From Membranipora membranacea (Eukaryota > Bryozoa > Gymnolaemata > Cheilostomatida > Membraniporidae): a stretch of DNA of 64,000 nt. A model generated the notes under the pieces. That model saw nothing but the letters and a program-made list of their open reading frames with translations, searched no databases and was not told the origin of the DNA. The DNA is taken from positions 21,612,283 through 21,676,282 of the forward strand of contig OU612066.1 of NCBI GenBank assembly GCA_914767715.1, given 5' to 3'. Positions 1-11,991 of the stretch are shown here, piece after piece. How positions within the stretch are numbered: position 1 is the first letter of the stretch; each line of letters begins with the position of its first letter. Position numbers and translations under genes: made by a program.

Positions 1-120
1 AGATACTGTAATTGTTGCTGAAATAAGACATGGGTTCTTTATTTGTAAAACATGGAAAGAAAGAAAATTCATTTACAGTCATTAGTAACTAGAACCGCCC
101 TTTCTGTACTAAAAAATTGT

Positions 121-153
121 GGTTGTCCCCTCATTGATATTAAGGAGGCAACT
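121..153. repeat. Short hairpin repeat (intron copy, module A)
   Basis: An imperfect inverted repeat of about 33 bp: GTTGTCCCCTCA on the left, AAGGAGGCAAC on the right, and a short AT-rich loop. It lies in the intron upstream of the 112-base coiled-coil exon. The same motif recurs at 11443, 27318, 51459 and 53280 inside TRIM introns, and in looser form at 5875, 31254 and 56324 in the 3' flanks. Confidence 0.55.
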
Positions 154-404
154 ACAAATTTTCTCACATATGCAAAGTAACCTAAAATTTAAGCACAATA
201 TTGTCATACGCAGTGAATGATTCAATTAAGGTGTATAACCTGACATTAGATATCAGATAACCTTAAAATTCTCACCTTAACACATTCGTCAATGATTGTA
301 ACCGATTGGGATATTTGAATACCAGACTCCGAGTATTTGAGTTATTGAGTGTGAGTGTGGTTACTACAATCATTTACATATTGCTTCCCTTTCCTATCAT
401 ACAG

Positions 405-1937
405 GTTGACCTGCTGCAAACAAAGAAGGATTTGGAAGCTAAACTAGATGATATGGCTAATGATGATGGATTCCAAGCTCTTGTGGTGGGAAACCAGCAA
501 CTGATCCAGACCAATGGTATGCCTCTAATTTTCCTAGTATGAGCCTCGCCATACAATGTGCAAGCGCTACAAAGCAACAGTTTCATAACAACATTCTGTA
601 AGATTATATTTTTAGTGGAAATGTAGGGCCCTACTAGCTGTAAAACAAACCTGTCAGTAATGTGTAAATGAATAATCCTAAAAATGGTAAAAATGCTTCT
701 TACCTAGAGACATATCAGCATAATTAATCACAGGGTTAGATGATATAGTTCTAGTGATTGCTGGATTTGTTGTAATTCTGGTGCATCAACACAATATGTA
801 ATATAAGTGATCAGTCATTTACTGTGTTTCAGATTCTGACACCACAGATATAAACGCTGCTCTGGTACCAACAGACGACTTTGTGATTGGTGATGACCTA
901 ATGAGAAGTAGAAAACCTCCGACCTCGATACGGCTGGTGAAGCAGCTGGCAGCAAATAATCGTAGCCTCACGTCATGTAGTTATAAAGGTGTGACTTATG
1001 TAGGTCTAAGCAGAGGCTCAATCAACAGAATAGATGAAGCTGGTAACAAGACAACAGACTTCATCAAACTTCCCACTCACATCATCACCATAAGAGCTCA
1101 TCAGGATCGACTCTACATTCTCATGTACGGACAACCTTACAAGATCTATGTGTATGATTTGAATGGTCAACAGATCACCTCCTGGGATCACTCACACAGC
1201 AATGGCAATTACATGAATGATGATAATGTCGGCAACAAACTTTGTATTGTGAACTATCAGATTTTTGCTGCTGATGCCACCAATAAGAGAATCACTAACT
1301 ATAATCTCAACGGGAAAGTGATGAGACAGATTCCATGTCCTAAGATCCCGACCAACACCCGCATATCCATGTGTTCAGCAGGAGAAGACTCTGTCATCAT
1401 CACCACTAACTCACCTGCTCAGGTATTCAAGTACAACATGAGCACAGAGTTTGTACTCTGGACTACAAGCCTCACAGCTGGACCATTCTCTGTAGCCAGC
1501 AGTAATGATGTAGTACTGGTCAGTGGAGATGGATTCACAGGCAGGAAGACAGGTGTATGGATAGAAGTTCTAAATACAGCGACTGGTAAGAACTTTACTC
1601 GTTAAATTATATTATATACATGTAGGTCTTTCATATAACAATAGAGTACTACAAAGTCCTGGTTAAATTAGTTAGGGATTAGGGGGTCAGTATCCTCATC
1701 GAAGCAATCAAACCACCAGTTGAATGTACGGATTTTGTTACCTTGTTCTGAGCGGTCTAATGTATGCGTATACTTTCTTATCCTCTATTGCAAATTTCAG
1801 GTGAACACATAACAGAATTTAACGATCAAGAAGGAGTACAGACTGAGGTGTTGGATTTATGGACAGAGAATAACAGGCTGCTGGTGTCCAGTTATTTTCA
1901 GAGCTCTGTGCTGTGTTATGAACTTCTCTATGATTAA
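405..1937 (+). CDS. TRIM-like protein, copy A: 3' exons (coiled-coil end plus beta-propeller), 5' part outside window
   Basis: This is the 3' part of a TRIM-like gene that enters from the left edge. Three exons join in frame: 405-516 (37 codons plus one base), 833-1585 (251 codons) and 1801-1937, ending in TAA. The introns have GT-AG ends, both in phase 1. The first exon encodes the end of a helical, charged coiled coil. The large exon encodes repeated blade-like segments ending in short hydrophobic strands (for example SCSYKGVTYVGL, RLYILMYGQPYKIYVYDLNG and KLCIVNYQIFAADATNKRI), as in NHL/WD-type propellers. The last exon supplies the final blade (LLVSSYFQSSVLCYELLYD). TRIM proteins with C-terminal propellers are usually cytosolic ubiquitin ligases that bind target protein or RNA through the propeller. 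That role is inferred from the full paralog at 24698-29142. No stops or frameshifts are seen. Whether the upstream RING exons survive cannot be judged here. Confidence 0.82.
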
Positions 1938-3180
1938 TGTTTAGCTTTTAGTAACTTTATATAGGCCGTGAACTTCTATATAAATTATGATTTACAGAAA
2001 ACAGTTGCCCACTTGATGATTAATTTCTAATAAACAAAATTTAGTTTTAGATATTATAATGTTGAGGTTAACCTTATCATCATAAAGCTCACCACTATCA
2101 AGGCCGATAAACTTCATACTTTATAGAGTTCAAACAAAGTTAAATCACTAATTGTCATAAAAAATCATTGACAGTTGATGGCGTTGTTTACAAAAGTGCT
2201 AGCTAACATTTCGCAGCCTATTTATTACATTCCCTTTACAGTAATTTCCATTTCTCTCAATTTGAAGTCGTCCGTCCCTGCAAAAATTTATGTTTTATGT
2301 ATTTACATTTATGTAATTTATGTAAAAACATTTATTATTTACGCCTGTAATAAACAGGACCCGAATTCTGACCTTAGCGGTTAGTCTCAGCAGGGAGAGA
2401 GGAAATCAATTTGTACTGGACTGAGCCCTTATTGATAGCTTCTAACATATTCAATTACCATTATAAGTCAGCTGGTTATCCATGATTTATTTCCAGTTCA
2501 CAGAAATACAGATTTGACTCTTTTTAGTTTCCAGCTGCAAAAATCCAGATCTTCTGATAGGATGGTACAGCAATTGTAACTAGCAGTAGGCAAAAGCCGG
2601 ATATACATCGAAGTCATCAAGCCATTTTGCATCCAGCTTGAACATACATGTTAAGGCTTTCCGATGAGTCAACCTATAAAGGCCAGCGCTACAGTCAAGA
2701 TGGAGAACATCATTACAGCTAAAATAAGCATAACTGTATTTTCGGTAAATTACGCATTATAATAACAACATTGCAACTTTGAGAACAGAGAAGATTGCTT
2801 ATAGATAACATTGATGCCCCAATTGTGTCGACAAGAAAACCAGTGGTTTGAAAACAGCTTGGAGAGATTCCTTCCTCTTGTTATCCAGTGAATGGACAAG
2901 TCTGCTGGCATTCTTTGCCGGACATTGTCGAAACCATTTATTTTCATCAGATACCTCATCATAACTCTGAGCTCAGAGACACAGACGGTCCTCATATTAA
3001 ATATTTTCATGGAAAGAATCATTCAGTGGATTTTTTTCCCATTTTTTGCAGTGTCAGTAGGCAAAGCCTATCTTTTGAGGCGGCTGGTAAGCCTGATCGC
3101 TCTGTGTTAGATTGTCTCAAGCATCTCATGCCTTAGTTGAAGGTGGAGTCATTCACTTGGTCAACAAACTCCATCAATAC
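1938..3180. other. Conserved 3' flank of TRIM copy A with a decayed copy of the downstream small ORF
   Basis: The stretch aligns with 29143-30930 and 54899-56050, the flanks of the other two TRIM copies, so it belongs to the duplicated module. The part at 2757-2890 corresponds to the small ORF at 30009-30188, but here the start codon is lost (ATG to TTG) and the frame is broken. No intact gene is seen. Confidence 0.65.
2029..2034 (+). terminator. Poly(A) signal AATAAA of TRIM copy A
   Basis: A canonical AATAAA lies about 92 bases after the TAA of copy A. The same hexamer sits at the aligned place (29235-29240) after copy C, while copy D has AATAGA at 54991-54996. Conservation at the same distance in two copies supports its use. 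Confidence 0.6.
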
Positions 3181-3289
3181 AAAAATAAATGCTGTTCTGA
3201 ATGGCCACTGAAAACTGTACGTTGCTTTCGATGGGTGTTCTGAGACGTGTGGTAGGTGCTGTACGGGGACATGTATAGGTGAAGTTAAA

Positions 3290-5453
3290 ATGCTGATGAG
3301 AACGCTGAACACCTCAAAGGCTACATCAACCGAAGACTTCCCAACATGGGTGTCCAAGGAAGCCATTGAGGATGTATCAATTCCTCTAAATGATATTATC
3401 AACCACTCACTCGACACTGGCACATTCCCTGATATGTGGAAACGCGCGCAAGTAGTTCCAGTACCGAAGACCAAAACTCCCACCATCTACAAAGACTTCC
3501 GACCCATCAGCCTATTATTTCATCTCGGCAAACTCCTAGAGCAGGTGATCCTAAGTAAGATGACGACACATCTCGCTGATACAATAGATGTGAATCAATA
3601 TGCCTACCAACAGAAACTGAGTACCACTGACGCACTACTGCAGCTACTCGATGACTGGACATCAGCTCTTGATCAGAACTCAAACAGTAAAGAGGAACTT
3701 AACTTGAAATCCATGTTTGCCCAAATTTGCCCAAATGTTCACAGTCATATAGAGTGTCATGTTCCAACTTTGGTCATGTGTGAAATTTCCCGCCTAGTGA
3801 CATCACTCACCTCATACCTAGCAATTCATCAGAGCTGTGACATCACTCACCTGATCCTCATAGTATTGATTGTATCATGTGAATGATTCATAGATATTCA
3901 TATAATATTTTCTCAGTAAATATAGTATTTTTTATTTTGATTTAAAAACTCTGCCATAATAGTGAGTATTTTAAATATAATTAAACTAATAATTACTGAA
4001 ATATCTCAATAATAATACTATTTTGAATTTTGGTGGGCCGAGCTTGGAGTATGAATACTAAGCAGATTTAGTATGTGAACTGTTTAGATGAGCAATGGAA
4101 TGCATACTGACTCATGCTGGGGATATAATGCCCATTAAATTAGTGTGTGCGTTGAGCCATAAATAAATTGCCATATTGCTGCGAAATTATACTGCCTGCT
4201 TTGAATGAGACAGTACATATGCACCAGCAATATTTACTATCTTTGTACTGGAGTTGTCTGCTTTTTCCAATGATGTCACTAATTATTGCTAATTTTAATT
4301 CTCCCAAAAAGAAGCTTTACATTGCTCGGATTGAATTTTAATTTTCATTAACATTCCTCCCCCATGTCCTAAGTATAGTGTGCAGTAAAATGAAGGTCCA
4401 AGGTTGATGCGTTCAATCTATATTAAGTTCCTCTTTAAATTTGTCCAGAACGCAGTTTTAGAATTTTCAAAGGCGTTCGACAGAATGCAACACCTGATCT
4501 TATTGTCTAAAATGAACTCGCTAGGATTTAATTCCAATGTTATCAACTTGGTAGGAAGTTTTCTAAATTCAAGACAGCAGTGTGTCAAGTTTTCTGGACA
4601 ATTTTCCACATACAAGCCCATTGATGTTGGTGCACCACAAGGCACTAAGCTTGGGCCTATTCTCTGGCTGATATACGTTAATGACTTGAAAGCTGAAGGT
4701 TTTAATTGTGTGAAGTACGCAGATGACACCACATTTTATAAGCCTATTGTAAACCTCACCGATGACAATGTCTCTGATGCTATATCAAATGCTAATAGTT
4801 GGTCTTTAGAAAACAGTATGCTTCTCAACTCAAGTAAGACTGTTGTATTGAATATTGCTTTTTCTGACCGACCTGGTATGAACCTCGATGTAAACCCCAG
4901 TGATGATACTTTTATCTCCCCATCTAAATCTGCTAAACTATTAGGAGTCACTGTAGACTCTCAACTGTCTTTTAGTGACCACATAGACTCTGTCGTGAGC
5001 AAATGCAATAGCAGACTGTATCTGATGAAGCAGCTTAAGACCATGGGTATGAACACTGCAGGACTGATAACATTCTATGCTGCCAATGTCAAACCCGTTC
5101 TTTCCTACGCCTGCCCAGTATGGTTTCATTTTATCTCCGAAGCCGATAAAGAGAAACTAGAGAAAGTGCAGAGATACGCTACACGCATGATTATGCCACA
5201 CATAGAGCACTATGACGATAGACTGACCAAGCTAGCCTTACCCTATATATCCGACTTCTTAATGTCTCTATGCAGCGAACACTTTTTAAAAATTTCAACC
5301 GATAATACCCATCCGCTGAACAATAGAATCAGACCTAACATTCAAAGAAAATCCGCCCGTAAAGCAGTAATCGACAAATACCGACCCAGCAAATGGCGCA
5401 CTGTAAAACGGCAGAACAGCTTTTTTGAATTTTATATGAGATTTTTCATCTAG
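3290..5453 (+). pseudogene. Reverse transcriptase of LINE 1, interrupted by a MITE
   Basis: This is the RT of a non-LTR retrotransposon, which copies element RNA at the target site. The first part (3290-3689) carries the N-terminal RT segment with WKRAQVVPVPK and YKDFRPISLL. The second (4437-5453) carries DFSKAF-like EFSKAFD, the GAPQGTKLGPILWLIYVND motif and the catalytic YADD. It continues through the thumb region (KLLGVTVDSQLSF and PVLSYACPVW) to a stop. The two parts are read in the same frame if the insert and one TA are left out. The ORF is otherwise free of stops, so the MITE is the visible lesion apart from the 5' truncation. Confidence 0.85.
3690..4435. mobile_element. MITE with 13-bp perfect terminal inverted repeats, TA target duplication
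   Basis: The ends are AAGAGGAACTTAA and its exact reverse complement, flanked by TA on both sides (3688-3689 and 4436-4437). The 746-bp interior shows no transposase-like ORF. A TA duplication is typical of Tc1/mariner-type elements, so this looks like a non-autonomous relative. It sits inside the RT reading frame of LINE 1. Confidence 0.8.
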
Positions 5454-5559
5454 TGCAATATTTTTCCATCAATTTTTATGTAAACCTTTCAATTTTGTCA
5501 ACCTTTTTAGGAGTGATACCGGAAATGTCTAAATAAACAAACATCAAACATCAAACATC

Positions 5560-5613
5560 ATGTCTTACAGCACTCAAGGCCTATAAAATATTGTTATTGG
5601 TGCTGTAAGACAT
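5560..5613. repeat. Perfect 14-bp inverted repeat just after the LINE 1 tail
   Basis: ATGTCTTACAGCAC (5560-5573) pairs exactly with GTGCTGTAAGACAT (5600-5613) around a 26-base loop. It abuts the microsatellite tail of LINE 1, so it may be target-site sequence or a tiny foldback element. Confidence 0.5.
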
Positions 5614-5869
5614 GCCCCATACAGCACCTGCCACATATCTCAGAATACCCGACTGTTGGATTGGACTACGTACCTAAAATATGTCTTAGCAAACACTGTG
5701 GTCTGCACCAACAAACCAACTACTATGATCTTTTCATTAAACTGGGTACTGCCCATACATACCTGGAATTTCTCTCTGTAATGCCCGAAGGGTGGTATAG
5801 TCTCAAACATCTAACTAACGCTCTCTCAAATGGTCTCAGGCAAGAGATCAATAAATTCCTTCACTAATA

Positions 5870-6640
5870 TTGTGAGTTGTCCCCTCATTGATATTTTTGA
5901 GACAGTGACCCTCATATAGAAAATGTCTGATCGGCCATTTTGGATCATGCAGACAACAGCCATTCCATTTCATCTTCCCAACTTTCTTTGATAATGTTTT
6001 CTTGTTTCAAACAAATCTCTATAAGTTTTATCCACTGAATTAAATTCAATGGTTTTATCAAAAATCAAAAAAAAGTGAGAAAAAGCTGCAACCAATGAAC
6101 TTAACTTTCTTGCTACAACCCTTGGTACTCAACTCTTCTTTGAGAGTTGACTGGGGAATTATTATCCATTCCATGCACCTCTGGAGTTTTCCCTGCTGGG
6201 GGTGATTCATGGATACGATAGGTAGGTATCTGAGTAACAAGCATGTTTACATTGCAAAAACATGTAATGCTTGTAACTCTAGATGCCTGTGTTTTGAGGA
6301 ATTAGTTGATCATGGATATGTGTATGTTACTTTAGAATAGATGAAAATGAGGAGGTGATTTATTTTCCAAATATATAATTTATACCTCCGCTTAGTAGTG
6401 CCCTCTAACTCCTTGCCTAGGCTAAGTACACTAGACTTAGTTTTTAGTTGGTTAGGTAGGCCTAAAAAATAAACTAAGTCTTGTGAGTGGTTAGTGTTCT
6501 GCAAAATAATTATATAAACTGTGATCCATTTAACGATTCTATTGCTTCTCTTGGCCTCACTCATTATGATCATTAGACATCTCTCTATAGAGATGCAGTT
6601 GTGTATGAACAATTGTTTAAATTGTCAGTAGCAAGGAAGA
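5870..6640. other. Module A 3' flank resumed; no gene seen
   Basis: From about 5875 to 6420 the sequence aligns with 31250-31970 and 56320-56700 in the other two modules, including the motif GATCGGCCAT and the blocks around the TATACCTCC stretch. No ORF here keeps a frame in the other copies. The alignment stops at about 6420. Confidence 0.55.
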
Positions 6641-6818
6641 AAACCAGTTTGTCTACGAGATAAGAAAATAGTCAATTATGCTTTGATTCAAAGATCAATA
6701 GCTAGCTACTGCCAAGAGAAAAAAAAAGAAAATAAATATACACAGCACAGCTTCAGATGTTATGAAGTAGAGTCAGTGATAAGTGCTTATAATCAGTTAG
6801 GCATAGCAGCTAGAATCA

Positions 6819-9128
6819 TTAGAAAAGTTTATGGATGCGATGTTTATATGAATGTTTGGCAGTTTTGGTGTTGATATTGCCCTTAATAGCACCATGTCTG
6901 GTATTGTGAGACTCGGCAAAATAAAGGGAGAACCGATCTTGGTCTATAGCGGCACTACCAGAAAGCATACGAAAGTACATTTTATGGTCTGCATTAACAC
7001 GTCTTTGTGCAAGGGTGTCCCAATTAAATTGTGTCATGAGCTCATTAATATGGTCTCGTTTTCTGTTACAGTGTGTCCACCTGAAAGCCTTTCTATTTAT
7101 ACCTTCTATGATATAGATGTTTTTCAATTTAAATAGAGACCAGGTGTGGGTCGCAAATTCTAGTATAGGGCGACATACTGTTTTATTAGCTATGGCTCTG
7201 GTTTTACTTTTAGCCTTTTTTAGACAGCGCATCAGCATGTGTAATGCTTTATTAGCTTTTGAGCACATGTTTATTATATGTTGATGAATGACAGTTTATT
7301 GTCAATCGTGACACCAAGGTATAGTACTTTGTCAACACATTGTAAGGGGTCATTATTCATGCTGTATTGTGACACTAGAGGATTTACAGTGGAGCATTGA
7401 ATTGTCATATGCTCAAATTTTTTTGTATTGAACTTCATCTGAGAACTGTCTGCCCAAGTTATAAGATGGTCTAGGTCATTCTGAAATAAACTAGAATCAG
7501 CAGGTGTTGTGATTGGTTTGTACAACAAGGAATCATCTGCATATAGTTTGAGCATGCTGTTGGGTACCGCATAGTGCATATCATTTATGTACACATTCAA
7601 TAACAATGGTCCTAATACACTGCCTTGGGGCACTCCTGAGGTCACATGTCTGGTGGCCGATTTGACATTATTGACACAAACTGAGAGAAGGCGGCTCTGG
7701 AGCCATGAAAAAATCCATTTGACAGTTTCATCAGCTATTCCGATATTCAGTAGTTTAACCATTAGTTTTTGGTGAGACACAACGACAAATGCCTTTGAAA
7801 AGTCCAAGACAGCGAGATCAACCGGCATCATTTCGTCAAAAAAACCAAAAAATTCACTCACAGTATTCAACAACTGAGTATCACAGCCATGATTTGTCCT
7901 GAAACCATGTTGATGTGGGTAAAAAAGGTCATTTGATTCTAGGAAACAGTTAATATTATGTGAAATGATATGCTCAAAGATTATCGATATTATAGAAGTG
8001 AGTGATATTGGCTTGTAATTCAGCGGGTCTGTACGACTTCCTTTCTTGAAGATCGGTACTATGTTGGCTGTTTTCCAGTCTTGTGGTGTCTGGGAAGTAT
8101 CGTAGAAATACTGAAAAACCTTTGTCAGGGGCTCATATATGTACTGAGCTAGATATTTTAGAAGTGCAGGGGATAGCTCATCCGGGCCAGCACCTTTTTG
8201 TGGATCGAGTTTGGTGAGCTGTGTTAGGACTCCCCGAGGATCGAACTGTATAGGATATGATTTAGTTCGAGGGGGGGGGGGAAATGCAGGGAGGGATATT
8301 ACCATCATCAATAGAAAACACAGAAGCAAAGGAGTCTGCAAAAGATTCAGCTATAGCAGTATTGTTGTTAGGGGGGATGTTGTCTAGTTGGCGTACAGTA
8401 TTTGAGTTGCCCTTTTTACTTGCTATGAACCGATAAAGAGGTTTTGAATCACCCTGTTCTAAGGTATTGCATATGTGTTGGTTTATATAATTATTATAGT
8501 CCCTGATACACAGTTTCTTCCAGTACCAGGACTGGGTGGCATGTTTTAAAATGTTGTGCGGGGTGCGATCTTTAAGGCAAGCTAGGTGTTGGACTATTCT
8601 TTTTCTGATCTCCCTTTTAGTTTCTTGTGATATCCAAAGTTCTGATTTTTTCTTTCGAAATTTGTATGGGATATTGGAATGTGCTACCTGAAGTATTCCA
8701 GATTTGAGATTATACCATAATTGTTCAGCGCTACATTTCTTAGAGATATCTGAGGTGATTTTACAATGTAGGGAGTAACAGTCCATGGTGATGTTCGTTA
8801 TGTCTGCCTTTTCAAACTGCCAATATGGTTTCGGTTTGGTTAAAGATGCTGTCCTTTTAATAACATTATCCCCTAACACATTGAAATTGATAATAAAATG
8901 GTCAGAGCAGGATGACTCAACTCGGGGGTTAGTGGTAGCTACATTGGTAACAACTAGGTCCAGCGTATTACCTTTGTCGTGAGTAGGTTTATTGATAACC
9001 TGAGAAAGTTTATTCGAAATTATAAAATCTACGAACGATTGATGCAAGTTAGTTTCTCTTGTTGTTTTAAGAACAGGCCTGTTACTATCATTCCAGTCGA
9101 TGTCAGGTAGGTTAAAATCCCCAACCAT
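6819..9128 (-). pseudogene. Endonuclease/reverse transcriptase polyprotein of LINE 2, frameshifted
   Basis: Three overlapping frames together encode one damaged polyprotein. At 9128-8262 is the endonuclease end, with VGDFNLPDIDW at the truncated start and the SDHF motif. At 8341-7274 is the RT, with NYKPISLTS, LDFSKAF, SGVPQGSVLGPLL and catalytic YADD, then VLYLGVTIDNKLSF. At 7268-6819 is the post-RT region. The first frame change coincides with a run of nine G at 8272-8280, a likely slip or sequencing site. The second lies at about 7270. The element looks immobile. Confidence 0.82.
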
Positions 9129-9132
9129 AACA
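6819..9132 (-). mobile_element. LINE 2: 5'-truncated non-LTR retrotransposon with endonuclease remnant and RT
   Basis: On the minus strand the order is the C-terminal part of an APE-type endonuclease, a linker, the RT, and the post-RT domain. The 5' end is abrupt at about 9130, next to a sequence that aligns with exon 4 of the orphan gene (compare 38090-38196). The element therefore ends inside that gene copy. No clear poly(A) or tandem tail was seen at the 3' end near 6700-6818. It is a different subfamily from LINE 1, since its RT motifs differ throughout. Confidence 0.8.
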
Positions 9133-10337
9133 ATCTTCTACTAGCTGATTGAGGCTGGCGATGAGCCATGTAGTAAATAATGTGTCTGTAGTGAACTGTT
9201 TATCACATGAGAAGGGAAACTCAGTGTCCAAGATGTCTGTGAGATCTTGAAATGTAAGAAATAATATGCTACATATTATAAATCGCTATTGATACCCCAA
9301 TTTTAGTGGGAGCTTCTCAATAAAAATTGGCAAGATTCTAATCTCTTGTCATGTCATATGGTGCGTTATCTCTATCAGGTTGGGTTTCGTCTGCAATCTC
9401 TCAATGAAGCTAGACATCTAGTACTGTTCTATTTTGTAATGGTTATATGGTTCATTCAACTTATCCGATTCCATTATTGCAATCATGAAATGCTTCAGCG
9501 TCGCAAAACTATTTACCAAGGCATAGCATTGGATAATTTACTCCAAAATAAAAATTAAGTCCCTTAGATTAGTATAATTACCATCAGAGAATTCCTGCAT
9601 CCTGTATCCTGCATCTGACTCTGAAAATTAAATGGGTTTTGATAAGGTTTCTAAAAGAATTTGATATCGTATGGGTGTACTTCTGTATCGATTGTGATGG
9701 ACTATAGCCTATCTGAGCTTCTATAGCTGACAACAGAACTACTTTTGTGAGATCGAGTTCCATTCCAGATTGAGAACTCCATGTGTTAATTCTGTTCGAT
9801 TAAAAAATCAGCAGCTTCAATTCTTCATATCATCATCATGACAATTATGTTATCTTTTAATATTTACACTCGCATTTCTGGCTTTTGCATGAGAATGTAT
9901 CCTCTAAATCACCCACATCCCGCTGCTGGCCCTTATGATCATCATTGATATCACTCAACAACCTCAGGCTAACTACCTCACTACTACAATAATTGAAATA
10001 TTTTATATGTGATTTAACTCTCACTCATAGAGTCACCTAGTAGTATCACTACTACTTGTACTACTTTCTCATTGTGTGGTTGTGCACTCAGAAGGCAGCG
10101 ACTGCATCATCTTTAAAAGCATAACGCTGCTGATGTCACATCATCTTTGATGGCGTAACGCTCCTGATGACACATCGTCTTTGATGGCGTAACGCTGCTG
10201 ATGACACATCATTAGAGTGGAAAATTTGCCTAGGCCTACTACCATTTTAATAACAGCATTAACGAGAATAACAAGTGAACTTACATGGCAGTTCTGTACG
10301 TTTCTTCTTGTTGATAATATTTGCTAGAAGAACACAT
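9133..10337 (-). pseudogene. Orphan gene, copy 3: exons 1-3 and part of exon 4, cut by LINE 2
   Basis: This aligns exon by exon with the intact gene at 59048-62299. Exon 1 is 10337-10285 (ATG kept, ends in phase 2 before GTAAGT). Exon 2 is 9980-9874 (107 bases, the same length as in the intact copy). Exon 3 is 9620-9582 (39 bases against 72, a loss of 11 codons in frame). Exon 4 runs from about 9247 and stops at 9133 where LINE 2 begins. Exons 5-7 are absent. The donor after exon 2 reads AT|GCGAGT instead of AG|GTGAGT, so splicing is doubtful even without the truncation. The remaining frame has no stop, unlike copy 2. Confidence 0.7.
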
Positions 10338-10679
10338 GTCCACAAATAATATATCGATTAGATTTCTATCAAATTTTACAGAGAATCACAGAAACACAGC
10401 TTGTTTAGTCGGTTGCTTATTTCTGAATGTTGCGCTCAACTTTCAGTCATCATTGTGCTAAATGTTGTGTCATGTCGCAGCTCCTTCAATAGTTGGACAT
10501 TTCCTACTCAAAACATTGTTTTCTGTTTATAAGTTGTCCTCTCACAATGATTATGATAGTTTTAGTTAATCATAAAAATTATTTTAGTAAATTCATAACT
10601 GTAAATTTATCTGTTTTATTTGGAGTTGATAGTGGTAAAATTTGTGGTAGCATTTCTCTGGCGATTCTTTCCTGAGATA

Positions 10680-11990
10680 AACAGCCCTACTTGTCTTCTC
10701 CTATGAATTTGTGATAAATGAAAGACTAAAACATGAGGATTTTGAGCAAAAAAACCTCCTTAGCATTGAAACCATAAATACATGTCTGTGACCTTTAACC
10801 CTTGTTCCCCCTACACCCATCCTTTGGTACACAACACAGCATGGAATCTGGCTGTGATTTTTGATTGTAATGTCCATGTAGTGTTGTCTGAAATATAGGA
10901 ACCAAGGTTGAGGAGCTATAGATGGGGATTAACTGCAGTAGATGGGAAGAGAGAGATCCGGGATGCGAACTTGTGAGTGCACGACATTATACACTGTGGC
11001 GGTCCAGTTTATGGCTCGGCATTGAACAAAAGAAGGATGGCAAGTAAGTTTGTCAAGACGCCCTATGCAATACTTTACAATAGACTAAGTGATCCATCAT
11101 GTTATTGGTCCAAGAAAAGTAAATTTTCCTCCTCTGTCTGTTAATCAAGGTTCTAACCACAAGCTCATGTCTGTAAAAGAGCTCTCAGCTGAGGTGAAGA
11201 GATTACTGGAGCCTAAGAAGAAGGAATGTGAAGAGCTCTTTGATAAATGGTCAGCTGTGATGAAGGAGGCAGCGATCACTCTGTCTAACTGGGATATAGA
11301 AACTAAGGAAGGAGTCAGACTTATTGATCGAGTAGGTCATCATGACAAGAAAATCAATAATTATTTCTGAATAGGTCCCCACCCCTTCTCAAAAAAGCTT
11401 GTAATGACTGGTTACAGTATCTGTAATTGAGAAATAGTTTAAAGTTGTCTCCTCATTGATATTCAGGCGGCAACTTCGCAATAATATCTTTCATTTATTT
11501 TGTGTGTGTAGTCCCTACAATTTATTTACATTTGCTTTCTTTCTTATCTTACAGCAGGTTGACTTGCTGCAAACCATGAAAGTGGTGTAAGCTAAATTAG
11601 ATGATATTGCTGATGATTTATTCCAAGCTCTTGTGTTGGAAGACCAAAAACGAATCTAGACCAATGGTATGGCTATTATTTTCCCACAGCACACTTCAAT
11701 GTTATGTTAGTTTGTTTGAGAGTTTCAAAGTGATTCAATAATACAGCAATGCTAAAGTTATTTGATAGTAGTGAGAATGTCAGGTCCAGACACACAACTC
11801 TATTTTCAATTTCCGTACTTCCTATAGGTTCTAACCACAAGCACTTTGAGCTAAGATTTTAAAGAGTTGTTCGATAAATGGTCAGCTGTGATGGAGGAGG
11901 CATGGATCACTGTGTCAAAATGGGATACAGAAACTGAGGGATTTAGAATGATTGATGATAGAGAGGAGATAAAGGTGGGGTGATCACTGC
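10680..11990 (+). pseudogene. Fragment B: shuffled and decayed TRIM exons
   Basis: Three exon-like pieces are present, with no RING or propeller. At 11150 to about 11331 is a good match to the first coiled-coil exon (KLMSVKELSAEVKRLLEPKKKECEELFDKWSAVMKEAAITLSNWD, given here only as its range), with its far end and donor lost. At 11558-11666 is the 109-base exon, the same length as in copies C and D, but with TAA and TAG inside. At 11828-11974 is a second, more decayed copy of the first coiled-coil exon. Upstream, 10690-11150 aligns with the intron before the same exon in copy D (about 51700-52031). The order is duplicated and scrambled relative to the intact gene. Confidence 0.7.
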
Positions 11991-11991
11991 C

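Larger units (their letters stand above)
3286..5560 (+). mobile_element. LINE 1: 5'-truncated non-LTR retrotransposon, split by a MITE
   Basis: A reverse-transcriptase ORF on the plus strand is followed by a 3' UTR that ends in a microsatellite tail of repeated ACATCAA units (5536-5560), the usual 3' end of CR1/L2/Jockey-type LINEs. The 5' end starts inside the region just before the RT domain, so the endonuclease and the 5' UTR are missing. The 5' boundary, between about 3185 and 3290, is approximate. The element sits in the 3' flank of TRIM copy A, and the flank alignment resumes at about 5870. It carries a second insertion at 3690-4435. Confidence 0.8.

Noticed and set aside
8785-8982. Plus-strand frames across LINE 2
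   Set aside because: They are shadows of the minus-strand endonuclease/RT frames.
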